A DNA stretch of 64,000 nt from Bacteroidales bacterium (GCA_009777095.1 WRMN01000008.1:1-64000); one strand, 5' to 3'. Shown: positions 51,452 through 60,832, counted from the stretch's first letter. Numbers and translations are program-made. Notes: generated from the letters alone by a model not told the origin.

Positions 51452-52096
51452 ATGTTTCCTCTCTGTCTATCCATTCCTGCGCTTCCCTTGCCTCAAGTAC
51501 GGCAATTGGTAGAGAAGTCGGACATGGCCGAAATACGGCTTGACCTGTTACGCCCGACAGTGCAAAATGTACAAGAGCTATTTGCCATACATGGAAAAAA
51601 AATGATTGCCACCTGCCGTACGGGATTTCATGAGGAAATTGAGCGGATAGCGCTGCTAAAGACCGCTATTGATTTCGGCTGCGCTTATGTTGATCTGGAA
51701 ATTGACGCCCCGATTACTTTTCTCCAATACTTAATTCCTTACGCCAAAGCAAAAGGGTGTAAGTTGATTTTATCTTACCATAATTATATAGACACCCCAA
51801 GCCGCGACAGCTTGGGAGAAACTATTCTTGGTGCATTTAGATGCGGCGCCGACATCGTAAAAATAGTCACAATGGTGCATGATTTTCAGGATCTGAGACT
51901 ATTACTGGGTTTATATGAGCATTCTTTTCACAACCTCATTATTATTGGAATGGGCGACGAGGGAAAAATCAGCCGTTTGGCGGCGGCATTTCTTGGAGCG
52001 CCTTTTACCTATGTCTCGCCCGACGGCGTGGAAGCCACCGCCCCAGGACAATTTTCCGAAAGCGAAATGCGGGAATTGCTGCGGAAGATGCAGTAA
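51452..52096 (+). CDS. aroD: Type I 3-dehydroquinate dehydratase
   Basis: The frame is open back to 51386, but the region before 51452 is a 10-bp tandem repeat, so I choose the ATG at 51452 (214 aa), just before the first conserved strand (LCLSIPALPL). The type I enzyme uses a Schiff-base lysine, seen in ADIVKIVTMV, and a catalytic His in LSYHNY; the EIRLDLL substrate-binding segment and a late SPDGVEATAPGQ loop are present. It makes 3-dehydroshikimate. It is shorter than the E. coli enzyme (252 aa), within the range of Bacteroidota members. Confidence 0.92.
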   Translation: MFPLCLSIPALPLPQVRQLVEKSDMAEIRLDLLRPTVQNVQELFAIHGKKMIATCRTGFHEEIERIALLKTAIDFGCAYVDLEIDAPITFLQYLIPYAKAKGCKLILSYHNYIDTPSRDSLGETILGAFRCGADIVKIVTMVHDFQDLRLLLGLYEHSFHNLIIIGMGDEGKISRLAAAFLGAPFTYVSPDGVEATAPGQFSESEMRELLRKMQ

Positions 52097-52200
52097 TGCT
52101 AAACAGTTTAAAGTTCAATCGTCATGAAGCAATTAAACCTTTGCGCTTAGAAAACAGTCTAATAATAAAAGAGTCTTATTCAGGACTGAGTTTGTTGTGG

Positions 52201-53403
52201 TTATTTCTTCCCCAAATACCGCACCGGCAGCAGGGCTGCTACAAAGCCAATAGCAGCAACGGAAAGCGCTACCGAAAATACATCGCCCCACAAGACATGC
52301 ACCGGATAGGCATCAATCAATAAACTGCCCGAAACCGCTAACAAACCGAAACGCTGCTGCAAATAGCAGAGAAGCAGTCCGCCGACAATGCCGAGCGCCA
52401 CGCCGAACAAAGAAATCAGCCAGCCTTCGAGCAGGAAAATTCGACGAATCAGACGATCGTTGGCGCCCATGCTTTTGAGGGTAGCCACATCGTCTTTCTT
52501 TTCTATAATCAACATGGCTAAGGAGCCTAAGACATTGCAGGAAATAATAATCACGATAAACAACAAAATGGCGTAAATCATGGCCTTTTCCGACATCATC
52601 ATCACATATACCGACTCATTTTGGCGATAGCGGTCTTTCACTACAAATTTATTACCCAAAAGTTGCTGCGCCTGCTTCATCATTTGCTGCTCATTGATGC
52701 CTGACTGCAAGCGGATTTCCACAGCGCTAACCTCATCAGTATAATTCAATAAACGGCGCATAAATGCTATGGGGACAAAAACATAGCCTTTATCGAAGGT
52801 TTGTTCAATAGAAAAGATGCCGGCAGGGTATAAGATATCGTAGTTCAATGCTTCCGCAGGATTCAGAATGTTAATACGGCCTTCGCGTTTAGGGATATAT
52901 ACTTCCAACGGATCTATAAAATAAATCCCTGCCCTTAGCTTAGCAGCCACAGTACTTCCCAGCACCGCCTGTTCTATTTCACTGGTATGTAAAGAAAATT
53001 CGCCGACATACATTGCTTCTCTAATCGGAGTTATAGACTCAAACAGGCTATCCACGCCTTTCATGCTTACAATATCCTGTTTGCCGCTGTATTGCAAGAG
53101 TACGTTTTCTTCTAATATTTCACAAAAAGAAGCTACTTCGGGTAAGCTGCGTAGCTCGTTAAAAGCGGCGGTATGCGGAGAAAAGACCTTTCCTTCGGCA
53201 GGGGTAATCCGTAAATCGGGGTCAAAGGTGGTATGGAGCGATTTCACCAAATCGTCGAAACCATTATATACCGAAAGAACTACCACTAAAGCTAAAGTTC
53301 CTATGGCAATGCCCGCCACGCTAATCATCGAAATAATATTAATGACATTGTGCGACTTTTTGGCGAACAAGTATCGGCGGGCAATGAAAAGCGCTAATTT
53401 CAT
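52201..53403 (-). CDS. LolC/LolE-type ABC transporter permease
   Basis: The 400-aa protein has an N-terminal TM (about 22-48), a large periplasmic MacB-like domain (about 50-270) and three TMs near the C-terminus (about 275-300, 322-350, 365-392) of the FtsX fold. The N-terminal FIARRYLFAKKSHNVINIISMISVAG pattern is that of lipoprotein-releasing permeases, which pull lipoproteins from the inner membrane for transport to the outer membrane. No ATPase partner is encoded nearby. The ATG overlaps the rbfA stop by 4 bases. Confidence 0.88.
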   Translation of the reverse strand: MKLALFIARRYLFAKKSHNVINIISMISVAGIAIGTLALVVVLSVYNGFDDLVKSLHTTFDPDLRITPAEGKVFSPHTAAFNELRSLPEVASFCEILEENVLLQYSGKQDIVSMKGVDSLFESITPIREAMYVGEFSLHTSEIEQAVLGSTVAAKLRAGIYFIDPLEVYIPKREGRINILNPAEALNYDILYPAGIFSIEQTFDKGYVFVPIAFMRRLLNYTDEVSAVEIRLQSGINEQQMMKQAQQLLGNKFVVKDRYRQNESVYVMMMSEKAMIYAILLFIVIIISCNVLGSLAMLIIEKKDDVATLKSMGANDRLIRRIFLLEGWLISLFGVALGIVGGLLLCYLQQRFGLLAVSGSLLIDAYPVHVLWGDVFSVALSVAAIGFVAALLPVRYLGKK

Positions 53404-53744
53404 TTTTTCAGCAATTCGTCAATATGAGCAACATAATCGAGCGAGTCGTCAACAAAGAAAGTCAGCTCCGGCACAATGCGCAGCTGCTTGCCGATGCGCT
53501 TGCCTAATTCGCCGCGTATGGTGCGCGATTGGTGCTCTATAATATTCATCACATTAGGCGCTTTAGTCGAAGGAAAGATGCTCAGATGCACCCGCGCCAA
53601 TGCCAAGTCGGGACTCATGCGCACCCCTGTTACCGTGAGCATTGCCCCTCCGTACATTGCCATTCCCTGTAGTCGAATAATCTCGGCCAAATCTTTTTGC
53701 AATTGCTTGCCTACTTTCTGTTGTCGCGTGCTTTCCTGTTCCAT
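53400..53744 (-). CDS. rbfA: 30S ribosome-binding factor
   Basis: The 114-aa KH-like protein assists late maturation of the 30S subunit, near the 5' end of 16S rRNA. Typical parts are the N-terminal STRQQKVGKQLQKDLAEII, VTGVRMSPDLALARVHLSIFP, and the C-terminal LRIVPELTFFVDDSLDYVAHIDELL. It is coupled to the Lol-type permease gene by a 4-base overlap, a pairing seen in many Bacteroidota. Confidence 0.94.
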   Translation of the reverse strand: MEQESTRQQKVGKQLQKDLAEIIRLQGMAMYGGAMLTVTGVRMSPDLALARVHLSIFPSTKAPNVMNIIEHQSRTIRGELGKRIGKQLRIVPELTFFVDDSLDYVAHIDELLKK

Positions 53745-53764
53745 GGCAAAATGTTTTTAAACTG

Positions 53765-53772
53765 CAAAGATA
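53765..53772 (-). promoter_or_regulatory. Promoter -7 element for rbfA-permease
   Basis: TATCTTTG on the minus strand, 20 bases before the rbfA ATG. Confidence 0.7.
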
Positions 53773-53822
53773 GTGTTTTTTCAGCAAGTAACAAGGCGCA
53801 AGGAGTAAAGCGCTCATATCTT

Positions 53823-53851
53823 GACACTTGATACTTGATACTTGATACTTG
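53823..53851. repeat. Short tandem repeat of GATACTT type
   Basis: Four imperfect 9-base units between the divergent rbfA and trpS promoters. It is of the same simple-repeat character as other intergenic stretches here. Confidence 0.6.
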
Positions 53852-53863
53852 TAAAAAATCCCT

Positions 53864-53871
53864 TACCTTTG
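53864..53871 (+). promoter_or_regulatory. Promoter -7 element for trpS
   Basis: TACCTTTG lies 14 bases before the ATG at 53886 and thereby excludes the earlier in-frame start at 53835. Confidence 0.7.
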
Positions 53872-53885
53872 TAAAAAATTGTTTT

Positions 53886-54878
53886 ATGAAAGAAACTGTA
53901 CTCAGCGGCATCAGATCGACCGGTAATCTGCATCTTGGCAATTATTTCGGCGCTTTGCGTAATTTTATTAAAATGCAACACGAGCATAAGTGCTTCTTTT
54001 TTATAGCCGACCTTCATTCGCTGACCACACACCCAAAACCCGATGATTTTCACGGTAATGTGCGCCGTGTGCTGTCCGAGTATTTAGCGGCGGGATTGGA
54101 TCCTGAAGTAGCCACCATTTTCGTGCAAAGCGATATTCCTGAGGTTTCGGAGTTGTACGTATTATTAAATATGCTGGCTTATAAAGGCGAGTTGGAACGC
54201 ACCGCTTCGTTTAAAGAAAAGGTGCGCAAGCAGGAAGATAATGTTAACGCGGGATTGCTCACCTACCCTGTGTTAATGGCTGCCGACATTTTAGTACATC
54301 GTCCAACTAAAGTCCCTGTGGGCAAGGATCAGGAACAACATTTGGAAATGACCCGCGTGTTTGCCCGCCGCTTCAATAATCTGTATGGGCAAGACATTTT
54401 TCCTGAGCCTACGGCTTATAACTTCGGTAACGATTTACTGAAAATTCCCGGCCTCGACGGCTCCGGTAAAATGGGAAAGAGCGAAGGCAACGGCATTTTT
54501 TTGGCCGATGACGAAAAAACCATTCATAAGAAAGTAATGAAAGCAGTAACCGACAGCGGGCCTACCACTCCTAACAGCGTTATGCCGGAAGCCATACAGA
54601 ATATCTTCACCATACTGAAAGTGGTTTCCACCCCCGAAACTGTACAATACTTCCTCGACAAATATAATGATTGCAGTATCCGTTACGGCGATTTGAAGAA
54701 GCAATTGGCAAGCGATATCTGTAAAGTAACGTTGCCTATCCGTGAGCGGATTGAAGCCATCAGCGCGGATAGTGCTTACCTGCATAGCGTAGCCAAACGC
54801 GGCGCCGAGCAAGCCCGCGAAAGTGCACAGGCCACTTTGAAAGTAGTAAGAAAAGCGGTAGGAATTAAGGCGTTCTAA
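53886..54878 (+). CDS. trpS: Tryptophanyl-tRNA synthetase
   Basis: The 330-aa class I synthetase loads tryptophan onto tRNA-Trp. The HIGH-like motif is LHLGNYFG near residue 16, and the KMSKS-like motif is KMGKS in SGKMGKSEGN (about 196-200). The open frame extends 17 codons upstream, but that region holds the promoter; the ATG at 53886 gives the family's normal length. It converges with the LRR lipoprotein gene. Confidence 0.97.
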   Translation: MKETVLSGIRSTGNLHLGNYFGALRNFIKMQHEHKCFFFIADLHSLTTHPKPDDFHGNVRRVLSEYLAAGLDPEVATIFVQSDIPEVSELYVLLNMLAYKGELERTASFKEKVRKQEDNVNAGLLTYPVLMAADILVHRPTKVPVGKDQEQHLEMTRVFARRFNNLYGQDIFPEPTAYNFGNDLLKIPGLDGSGKMGKSEGNGIFLADDEKTIHKKVMKAVTDSGPTTPNSVMPEAIQNIFTILKVVSTPETVQYFLDKYNDCSIRYGDLKKQLASDICKVTLPIRERIEAISADSAYLHSVAKRGAEQARESAQATLKVVRKAVGIKAF

Positions 54879-54898
54879 GCGAATTTCCGATTCTTCGA

Positions 54899-55822
54899 CT
54901 AATCAATTACACTCCAGTTTTTAACTGTAGCTATGGTCGGGTTATATTCGGCTTCGGCTACTCCGGGATTATCTCTTACATCTACGCCGCCCATGGTTGT
55001 TTCAGCTCTGTCGGGTAAGTCGCCGAAGAGGGTATTCAGCGCTTCTGCATTCAGTTTATTATCTTGACAATATAAACTGTGTAGCGCTACGTTTTTACTG
55101 AGGTCTAATGAAGGCAGCAGATTAGCGTTACAGCTCAGAATGATCAACTCGTTACATTTTGATACGTCTATAGCTGTTAATTGATTGTTGCCGCAATACA
55201 GGTATTTCAGTTGGGTGTTTTTACTGAAATCCAACAGGGTTAATTGATTATCTTTGCAGTTCAACTCTATTATTTCTGTGTTGTTACTAAGATCCAAAGT
55301 TGTTAGTTGATTGTTGTGGCAGCCTAAGGCTTGCAGTGCGGTATTTTTACTGACATCTAATTTTATTAGCTGATTATCAATGCAATACAGCTCAACCAGT
55401 GCAGTATTTTTGCTAATGTCCAAAGTTGATAATTGTTCGTAATTGCAATTCAAGTACTTCAATGAAGGACAATGACTTACATCTAAGTCAGTTGCTGCCT
55501 CTCCCCAACCGGTCATCAATCCGGTAATATTGTCTCCGGTAATGGTAATGGTTTTTGCATTTGCCGAAGTGTAAGTATGCTGGTATTCACGTTCATAAAT
55601 AGCCAAAAAATCATCAGGTTTGACAAGCGCTATGGCTCGGCTATTGCCGTCTCCCCAATTAATTTCAGCCCTTCCTGTGCCGATAAGATAAACCCCCAAC
55701 TTGCCCTCAAAGGTCGTTGTCATGGTAATTCGATTAGCGTCTTTAGAGTCCTCATCAAAGCAGGATATGAAAGCCGCTGCAAGCAGGAATCCCGCTGCTA
55801 TATATATATAATACTTATTCAT
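54899..55822 (-). CDS. Leucine-rich repeat lipoprotein
   Basis: With the ATG at 55822 the product is 307 aa and starts with a proper lipoprotein signal, lipobox FISC (Cys21) followed by the acidic FDEDSKD, a likely surface-export signal. The earlier ATG at 55843 would precede the promoter element. After a small beta domain (about 30-105) come about seven LRRs of 21 residues of the type LYCxDNQLxxLDxSKNT (about 110-270). It is probably a surface binding protein; the ligand is unknown. Confidence 0.87.
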   Translation of the reverse strand: MNKYYIYIAAGFLLAAAFISCFDEDSKDANRITMTTTFEGKLGVYLIGTGRAEINWGDGNSRAIALVKPDDFLAIYEREYQHTYTSANAKTITITGDNITGLMTGWGEAATDLDVSHCPSLKYLNCNYEQLSTLDISKNTALVELYCIDNQLIKLDVSKNTALQALGCHNNQLTTLDLSNNTEIIELNCKDNQLTLLDFSKNTQLKYLYCGNNQLTAIDVSKCNELIILSCNANLLPSLDLSKNVALHSLYCQDNKLNAEALNTLFGDLPDRAETTMGGVDVRDNPGVAEAEYNPTIATVKNWSVID

Positions 55823-55829
55823 GCCACCA

Positions 55830-55837
55830 CAAATGTA
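55830..55837 (-). promoter_or_regulatory. Promoter -7 element for the LRR lipoprotein
   Basis: TACATTTG on the minus strand, only 7 bases before the ATG at 55822, so the mRNA would have almost no leader. Confidence 0.55.
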
Positions 55838-55873
55838 CATCAAAAAAATATATCTTCCAAATAAGTTTTATTA

Positions 55874-56239
55874 TCACGCTTTTGGATAAATAGCGTTGGG
55901 GAAGTAATCTAAGGAATGGCTTTCGCCGTCGAATACAATAGACACCACGTCCAATTGCACTTCCATGCTTAGCCTGTGGTAGCGTACATAAGCATTGGCC
56001 GTTGCAATCAGATGACGTTCTTTGACGCGGTCGATACTTTGATAGGGCTGCTGAAAAAAGGAAGTAGTGAGCGAACGCACTTCTACTATGTGCAATCGGT
56101 CGTTTTTTTCGGCAACAATGTCAATTTCTTTGTGTCCCATGCGCCAATTGGTGGCGCGAATGGTAAAACCCTGCGCAAGCAGGTAGTCAACAGCGATTTG
56201 TTCAGCCCGTTGACCGATTTCTTGTTTAGTGGCAAACAT
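55874..56239 (-). CDS. YraN/UPF0102 family nuclease-fold protein
   Basis: The frame extends to 56311 and would overlap ldcA, but the ATG at 56239 matches the usual family start (GQRAEQIAVDYLLAQGF) and gives 121 aa, the typical length. The fold is of the PD-(D/E)XK/Holliday-junction-resolvase-like type, with E and D residues in HKEIDIVAEKND and E-V-R in HIVEVRS. Activity is not shown for most members. It lies downstream of ldcA on the same strand. Confidence 0.91.
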   Translation of the reverse strand: MFATKQEIGQRAEQIAVDYLLAQGFTIRATNWRMGHKEIDIVAEKNDRLHIVEVRSLTTSFFQQPYQSIDRVKERHLIATANAYVRYHRLSMEVQLDVVSIVFDGESHSLDYFPNAIYPKA

Positions 56240-56297
56240 GAGGCAATCTATTAATTTATGATTTATTATTTTGTCGAAATAGGTTATTGAGTAGTGG

Positions 56298-57203
56298 TTA
56301 TTTGGTGGCAAGGGTTGTTGCAGTTTTAGTTACTAATAATTTTATATCTTGGCCGAAAGGCAAGGCTAAGTTCGGCTTCTCATGCCCTGCCGGAAAGGCG
56401 TAAGCCACAGGAATATTCAACTCGTTTACCTGTTCGGCAATAATTTCGTAAGCGGTTTTGCCAAAGGGGGTATCGCCATCTTTCATAGCTGTAAAATAAC
56501 CCAACAACAAACCCTTAATACCGGCTAATTTTCCACTTCTGCGCAGGTGTATCATCATGCGGTCGATATTGTAGAGCGGCTCGCTAACATCTTCCAAGAA
56601 AAGAATTTTCCCTTCAGTGTCCCACTCATCGGCCGATCCTGTGAGGTGCGCAATTATCGCCAAATTACCCCCCACAAGTATTCCCTGTGCTTCACCGCAA
56701 CAGTTGAGCGAATGCGCCGGAATTTTGTAATGTAAGTCCTCGCCGAACAAGGCTTTCCGTAAGCTTTCTGTAGTTTCGTCGTCATGGTCGCCGACCGAAA
56801 AATGCGAGGACATCGCGCCGTGTATGCTCGCCAAACCCAAGCGGCGCCAACGGGCATGCAGCACAGTAATATCGCTGAAACCTACCAAAAGTTTAGGCGC
56901 TGTTAACAATGGCGAAAAATCAATATCATCAACTATACGGCTGCAACCATAACCGCCGCGGGCGCAAAAAATCGCCTTTATTTCCGAATCATTAACGGCT
57001 TGCTGAAAATCTTCTATCCGCAAGGCATCGGCGCCGGCAAAGCTGTGCTCTTGGGCATATAGATGCTTTCCCACTACAGGTTCTAAGCCCCACCGCTGCA
57101 AGGTGCATCGGAGCGAGTCTGCCGCACCTTCAGCCAAGCGTCCCGCCGGAGCCACAACCGCAACTCTGTCTCCCTGTTTTAAGTATTTTACATTCAATGA
57201 CAT
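56298..57203 (-). CDS. ldcA: LD-carboxypeptidase (muramoyltetrapeptide type)
   Basis: The 301-aa S66-family serine peptidase removes the terminal D-Ala from the murein tetrapeptide, for cell-wall recycling. The N-terminal half has ARGGYGCSRIVDD and the nucleophile in GFSDITVLH; the C-terminal half has the Glu in EDVSEPLYNIDRM and the His in FPAGHEKPN. No signal peptide is present, so it is cytoplasmic. A -7 element lies 43 bases upstream. Confidence 0.93.
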   Translation of the reverse strand: MSLNVKYLKQGDRVAVVAPAGRLAEGAADSLRCTLQRWGLEPVVGKHLYAQEHSFAGADALRIEDFQQAVNDSEIKAIFCARGGYGCSRIVDDIDFSPLLTAPKLLVGFSDITVLHARWRRLGLASIHGAMSSHFSVGDHDDETTESLRKALFGEDLHYKIPAHSLNCCGEAQGILVGGNLAIIAHLTGSADEWDTEGKILFLEDVSEPLYNIDRMMIHLRRSGKLAGIKGLLLGYFTAMKDGDTPFGKTAYEIIAEQVNELNIPVAYAFPAGHEKPNLALPFGQDIKLLVTKTATTLATK

Positions 57204-57245
57204 AAAAACAAGTTTTCAAATTTCACCATGCCCTTAGTGGTTGGA

Positions 57246-57253
57246 CAAAGGTA
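57246..57253 (-). promoter_or_regulatory. Promoter -7 element for ldcA
   Basis: TACCTTTG on the minus strand, 43 bases before the ATG at 57203. Confidence 0.65.
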
Positions 57254-57322
57254 GTAAAAAAAATTCCCAAAATAATACTTGCCTTTACCCTGAAAAAACG
57301 ACAAAAAACACTTAAATTTGCT

Positions 57323-58324
57323 TTAGTTTCCCAATGTCGCCACCATTACCGCCTTGATAGTGTGCAAGCGGTTTTCGGCTTCGTCGAAAACAATAGATAT
57401 ATGTGACTCGAACACATCTTCGGTAACTTCCATGGCTTCCAAGCCGAATTTCGCATGAATATCGCGGCCTACTGACGTTTCCAAATTATGGAAGGCAGGC
57501 AAACAGTGCAGAAATTTCACATTTGGATTACCTGTTTGCCGTACTACGTCCATATTTACCTGATAGGGCTTGAGCAGTTGAATCCGTTCTTTCCATACTT
57601 CTTCCGGCTCGCCCATTGATACCCAAACGTCAGTATATAGAAAATCTACGTCTTTTACGGCTGCGGCCACATCGTCGGTAATGGTTATTTTCGCTCCTGT
57701 TTCTTTTGCAATCTTCTCGCATTCAACGACTAATTTTGCATCGGGCTGGCAACTTTTTGGGGCTGCCGCACGAAAATCCATGCCCATTTTTGCCGCACCC
57801 ACCATTAGGGAATTGCCTACATTATTCCGAGCATCGCCCAAATAACAAAAAGCAACGTTACTCAAGGGCTTATCCGTGTGTTCCATCATGGTTAAGAAGT
57901 CGGCCAAAATCTGTGTCGGGTGAAACTCGTTGGTTAGTCCGTTCCACACGGGCACGCCTGCATATTCCGCCAATGTTTCAACAATTTCCTGCCCATATCC
58001 GCGGTATTCTATGCCATCGTACATTCGTCCCAATACGCGCGCCGTATCTTTCATCGACTCTTTCTTGCCCATTTGCGAGCCGGAGGGACCTAAATAAGTA
58101 ACGCCGGCGCCCTGGTCTAATGCCGCTACTTCAAAAGCGCAGCGGGTGCGGGTAGAGTCTTTTTCGAACAATAATACTACATTTTTACCTTTGAGCCTTT
58201 GTTGTTCCGTTCCTGCGTACTTTGCCTTCTTCAAATCGGCCGACAAGTCCAACAAATACTTTATCTCCTGAGGAGTAAAATCCAATAATTTTAAAAAACT
58301 TCTGTTTCTGAGATTGAATGCCAT
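57323..58324 (-). CDS. argF: Ornithine carbamoyltransferase
   Basis: The 333-aa enzyme joins carbamoyl phosphate and ornithine to citrulline, or runs in reverse in catabolism. The carbamoyl-phosphate motif is STRTR (57-61), with HPTQ further on, the SMGE loop and HCLPAFH. The sequence is very close to the E. coli ArgI/ArcB type and unlike the succinyl-ornithine transcarbamylase of Bacteroides. It follows arcC by 38 bases on the same strand, so a citrulline-degrading (energy-yielding) role is plausible. Confidence 0.96.
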   Translation of the reverse strand: MAFNLRNRSFLKLLDFTPQEIKYLLDLSADLKKAKYAGTEQQRLKGKNVVLLFEKDSTRTRCAFEVAALDQGAGVTYLGPSGSQMGKKESMKDTARVLGRMYDGIEYRGYGQEIVETLAEYAGVPVWNGLTNEFHPTQILADFLTMMEHTDKPLSNVAFCYLGDARNNVGNSLMVGAAKMGMDFRAAAPKSCQPDAKLVVECEKIAKETGAKITITDDVAAAVKDVDFLYTDVWVSMGEPEEVWKERIQLLKPYQVNMDVVRQTGNPNVKFLHCLPAFHNLETSVGRDIHAKFGLEAMEVTEDVFESHISIVFDEAENRLHTIKAVMVATLGN

Positions 58325-58362
58325 AGCTGTTTATTTATTTGATTAATATTTTCCTGTTTGGT

Positions 58363-59307
58363 TTAACGAACAATACGAGTTCCGCATTGGGGATTGGTCA
58401 GTTGCCCTGCTTCGGTGATAATACATTCTTTACCGCCGTGTTTCACAAAATACAGCGCAGCGCGTACTTTGGGCGCCATAGAACCTTCTGCAAAATGTCC
58501 TTCCGCCAAATAACGCTCCGCCTCTTCTACCGTGATGACATCTAATGCTTTCTCATTTTCTTTGCGGAAGTTAATGTATATTTTGGGAACATCGGTTAAA
58601 ATATAAAATTCATCAGCGCCAATTTCTACAGCGGCCAAGGCCGAGGCCAAGTCTTTATCAATAACCGCTTCCACGCCTTGTAGTTGTTTAGTTTCGTCTA
58701 TAATAACGGGAATCCCGCCGCCGCCTACGGTTATGACGATGTTTCCGGCCTCTGCCAGTGTTTTAACCACGTCAATATTTAGAATGGAATACGGGTTGGG
58801 AGATGCCACCACCCTACGCCAGCCATTGCCTTTAGGGTCTTCCTTAAAGGGCGTTCCCGGGCGGTTTTCCAAAAAAGCATTCATTTCTTTGGTTTTATAG
58901 TAAGGGCCTACCGGTTTTGTGGGATTCAGAAACATACTGTCATTCTTATCAACTATCACCTGTGTGATAATTCCCACTACATTCCGCTGAATACCCTGTT
59001 CCATGAGGATATTGCGCAAGCCTTGTTCTATTAAATAGCCGATGGAGCCCTGCGTTTCAGAAACACAAAAATCCAATGGCATAGCAAGAACATCTGTCAC
59101 GCGGCCGGTGATTTCGTGCTGCAACATCACATTGCCGACCTGTGGGCCGTTCCCGTGTCCTATAATGATATTATACCCTTTTTCAATCAGGTGTAAAATT
59201 GACTTGCAGGTATCTTTTACGTTTTCTATTTGTTCGTTGTACGTACCTCTCTGTCCGCTTCTCAACAAAGCATTCCCTCCAAAAGCGATTACTGCTGTTT
59301 TATTCAT
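58363..59307 (-). CDS. arcC: Carbamate kinase
   Basis: The 314-aa amino acid kinase-fold enzyme makes ATP from carbamoyl phosphate and ADP, giving carbamate that falls to ammonia and CO2. Motifs are AFGGNALL near the N-terminus, IGHGNGPQVG, VGGGGIPV and the later DKDLASALAA. With argF it forms the last two steps of the arginine deiminase route; arcA is not in this window. It has a promoter at 59339-59346. Confidence 0.95.
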   Translation of the reverse strand: MNKTAVIAFGGNALLRSGQRGTYNEQIENVKDTCKSILHLIEKGYNIIIGHGNGPQVGNVMLQHEITGRVTDVLAMPLDFCVSETQGSIGYLIEQGLRNILMEQGIQRNVVGIITQVIVDKNDSMFLNPTKPVGPYYKTKEMNAFLENRPGTPFKEDPKGNGWRRVVASPNPYSILNIDVVKTLAEAGNIVITVGGGGIPVIIDETKQLQGVEAVIDKDLASALAAVEIGADEFYILTDVPKIYINFRKENEKALDVITVEEAERYLAEGHFAEGSMAPKVRAALYFVKHGGKECIITEAGQLTNPQCGTRIVR

Positions 59308-59338
59308 AAAATTTTTATTTATTGCAACAAAAAGAATG

Positions 59339-59346
59339 CAAAGATA
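59339..59346 (-). promoter_or_regulatory. Promoter -7 element for arcC-argF
   Basis: TATCTTTG on the minus strand, 32 bases before the arcC ATG and downstream of the pyrI stop. Confidence 0.65.
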
Positions 59347-59387
59347 ATAAAAATAATTGAATGAGGGCGAAAAATACTAATCAATGA

Positions 59388-59843
59388 CTACAAAAAGGTC
59401 AACGTTTCTTTTTTTGTGATTTTTTGACAATAATGGCATTGTAACTTAAGGTCTTCCTTGTCGATGACCGCAAATTTTTGCATAACACTCTCATTGTTGG
59501 TGATGCATTTGGGATTAAAGCACTTCACCATGCCTTCTATGGCATCCGGAATCTCAATTTTGATTTTTTCCACAATTTCATAATCCCTGATGGTAATTAA
59601 GGTTGCATGAAGCGTTATCAATGCTATTTTGTTAATTTCATTTTTTTCGAAGAATTTATCTTTACATTTGATAATTCCTTTTTTTCCGAGTTTGTAGCTG
59701 GACAAATTATTGCCCATCAGGATTTCTTCCGTACAATCATTCAACTTTAAAGCCTTAATAACTTGAAAAAGTTTGTCGGCCGGTATATGGTCTATAACGG
59801 TTCCGTTTTTTATGGCGGAAACTACTAATTCTTTTTTATTCAT
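59388..59843 (-). CDS. pyrI: Aspartate carbamoyltransferase regulatory chain
   Basis: The 151-aa chain binds nucleotides and holds the catalytic trimers together. Its zinc site has four cysteines in place: C108 and C113 (CFNPKC), C136 and C139 (CHYC). The N-terminal allosteric part has the GTVIDHIPADK segment. It starts 17 bases after the pyrB stop, the standard pyrBI order, so ATCase here should be an allosteric dodecamer. Confidence 0.96.
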   Translation of the reverse strand: MNKKELVVSAIKNGTVIDHIPADKLFQVIKALKLNDCTEEILMGNNLSSYKLGKKGIIKCKDKFFEKNEINKIALITLHATLITIRDYEIVEKIKIEIPDAIEGMVKCFNPKCITNNESVMQKFAVIDKEDLKLQCHYCQKITKKETLTFL

Positions 59844-59860
59844 TGTGTTTTCTTTTTATG

Positions 59861-60769
59861 TTATTTTAAACCTAATATTGCTGCAATTAATGCTTGACGC
59901 ACATACACCCCGTTCTGCGCCTGTTGAAAATAATAGGCTTGTCGGGTGTTGTCAACGTTGGTGTTTATTTCATTTACGCGGGGAAGCGGGTGTAATACCT
60001 TCAAATTGGGCTTGCTGTTTTTAAGCATGGATTGTTCCAAGATATACGCATTTTTTACTCTTTCATAATCCTGTATATCTAAAAACCGTTCTCGCTGCAC
60101 GCGCGTCATGTATAAAATATCTACCTTATCAATGGCTTCCTGTATTTCCGTATATTGATAATAATTTAAGCCCTTTTCCTTAATGTGCATTTTTACGGCA
60201 CCCGGTAATTTAAGGCTTTCCGGAGATATAAGATGGAAGGTAGCATTAAAATTACACATCGCCTCCACCAAAGAGTGCACCGTACGTCCGTATTTTAAGT
60301 CGCCAACGAGGGCAATATGCAAATTATCAAGCGTATTTTGTGTTTTACGGATAGAGTATAAATCAAGCATACATTGCGTAGGGTGTTGATTTGCGCCGTC
60401 TCCCGCATTGATGATGGGAACAGAGGATACTTCGCCGGCCAGTCGCGCCGCTCCTTCCAAGGGGTGGCGCATGACAATAAGGTCGGCATAGCAACACACT
60501 GTTTTGATGGTGTCGGCTAAACTTTCGCCCTTAGAAGTACTTGAACTTGAAGCATCGGAAAATCCGATTACTTTTGCGCCCATACGGTTGGCTGCGCTTT
60601 CAAAACTTAAGCGTGTCCTTGTAGAGGGTTCAAAAAATAAAGTTGCCACTACTTTTCCGGTTGCAATATCCTGTACCGGTTGTTTTTCAAAATCTTCTGC
60701 AGAGTCGAGTATTTTGATATACTCTTCTTTGCTAAAATCGGAGATGGATACGAGATGTTTGTTTTTCAT
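59861..60769 (-). CDS. pyrB: Aspartate carbamoyltransferase catalytic chain
   Basis: The 302-aa enzyme makes carbamoyl aspartate, the first committed pyrimidine step. The carbamoyl-phosphate loop STRTR is at 49-53; the HPTQ motif, a mobile loop with the late HPLPRVNE motif, and a MTRVQRERF segment are present. It is the first gene of pyrBI. No TAnnTTTG element lies between it and the hairpin at 60806-60832, so transcription may come from upstream through that hairpin. Confidence 0.97.
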   Translation of the reverse strand: MKNKHLVSISDFSKEEYIKILDSAEDFEKQPVQDIATGKVVATLFFEPSTRTRLSFESAANRMGAKVIGFSDASSSSTSKGESLADTIKTVCCYADLIVMRHPLEGAARLAGEVSSVPIINAGDGANQHPTQCMLDLYSIRKTQNTLDNLHIALVGDLKYGRTVHSLVEAMCNFNATFHLISPESLKLPGAVKMHIKEKGLNYYQYTEIQEAIDKVDILYMTRVQRERFLDIQDYERVKNAYILEQSMLKNSKPNLKVLHPLPRVNEINTNVDNTRQAYYFQQAQNGVYVRQALIAAILGLK

Positions 60770-60805
60770 GTTGTTTTTATTGGTTTATTAATTTATAGAT
60801 AAAAT

Positions 60806-60832
60806 AAAAGCGACTCTTGTGAAGTCGCTTTT
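60806..60832 (-). terminator. Hairpin between the GTPase gene and pyrB: terminator or attenuator
   Basis: Perfect 10-bp arms (60806-60815, 60823-60832) with a 7-base loop, followed on the minus strand by TTTTATTTTAT. It lies 8 bases after the GTPase gene stop and 36 bases before the pyrB ATG. Confidence 0.88.

Noticed and set aside
53835-53885. 17-residue N-terminal extension of TrpS
   Set aside because: The promoter -7 element at 53864-53871 lies inside it, so it should not be transcribed.
56240-56311. 24-residue N-terminal extension of the YraN protein
   Set aside because: It overlaps the end of ldcA, is not part of the family's usual start, and a better ATG is at 56239.
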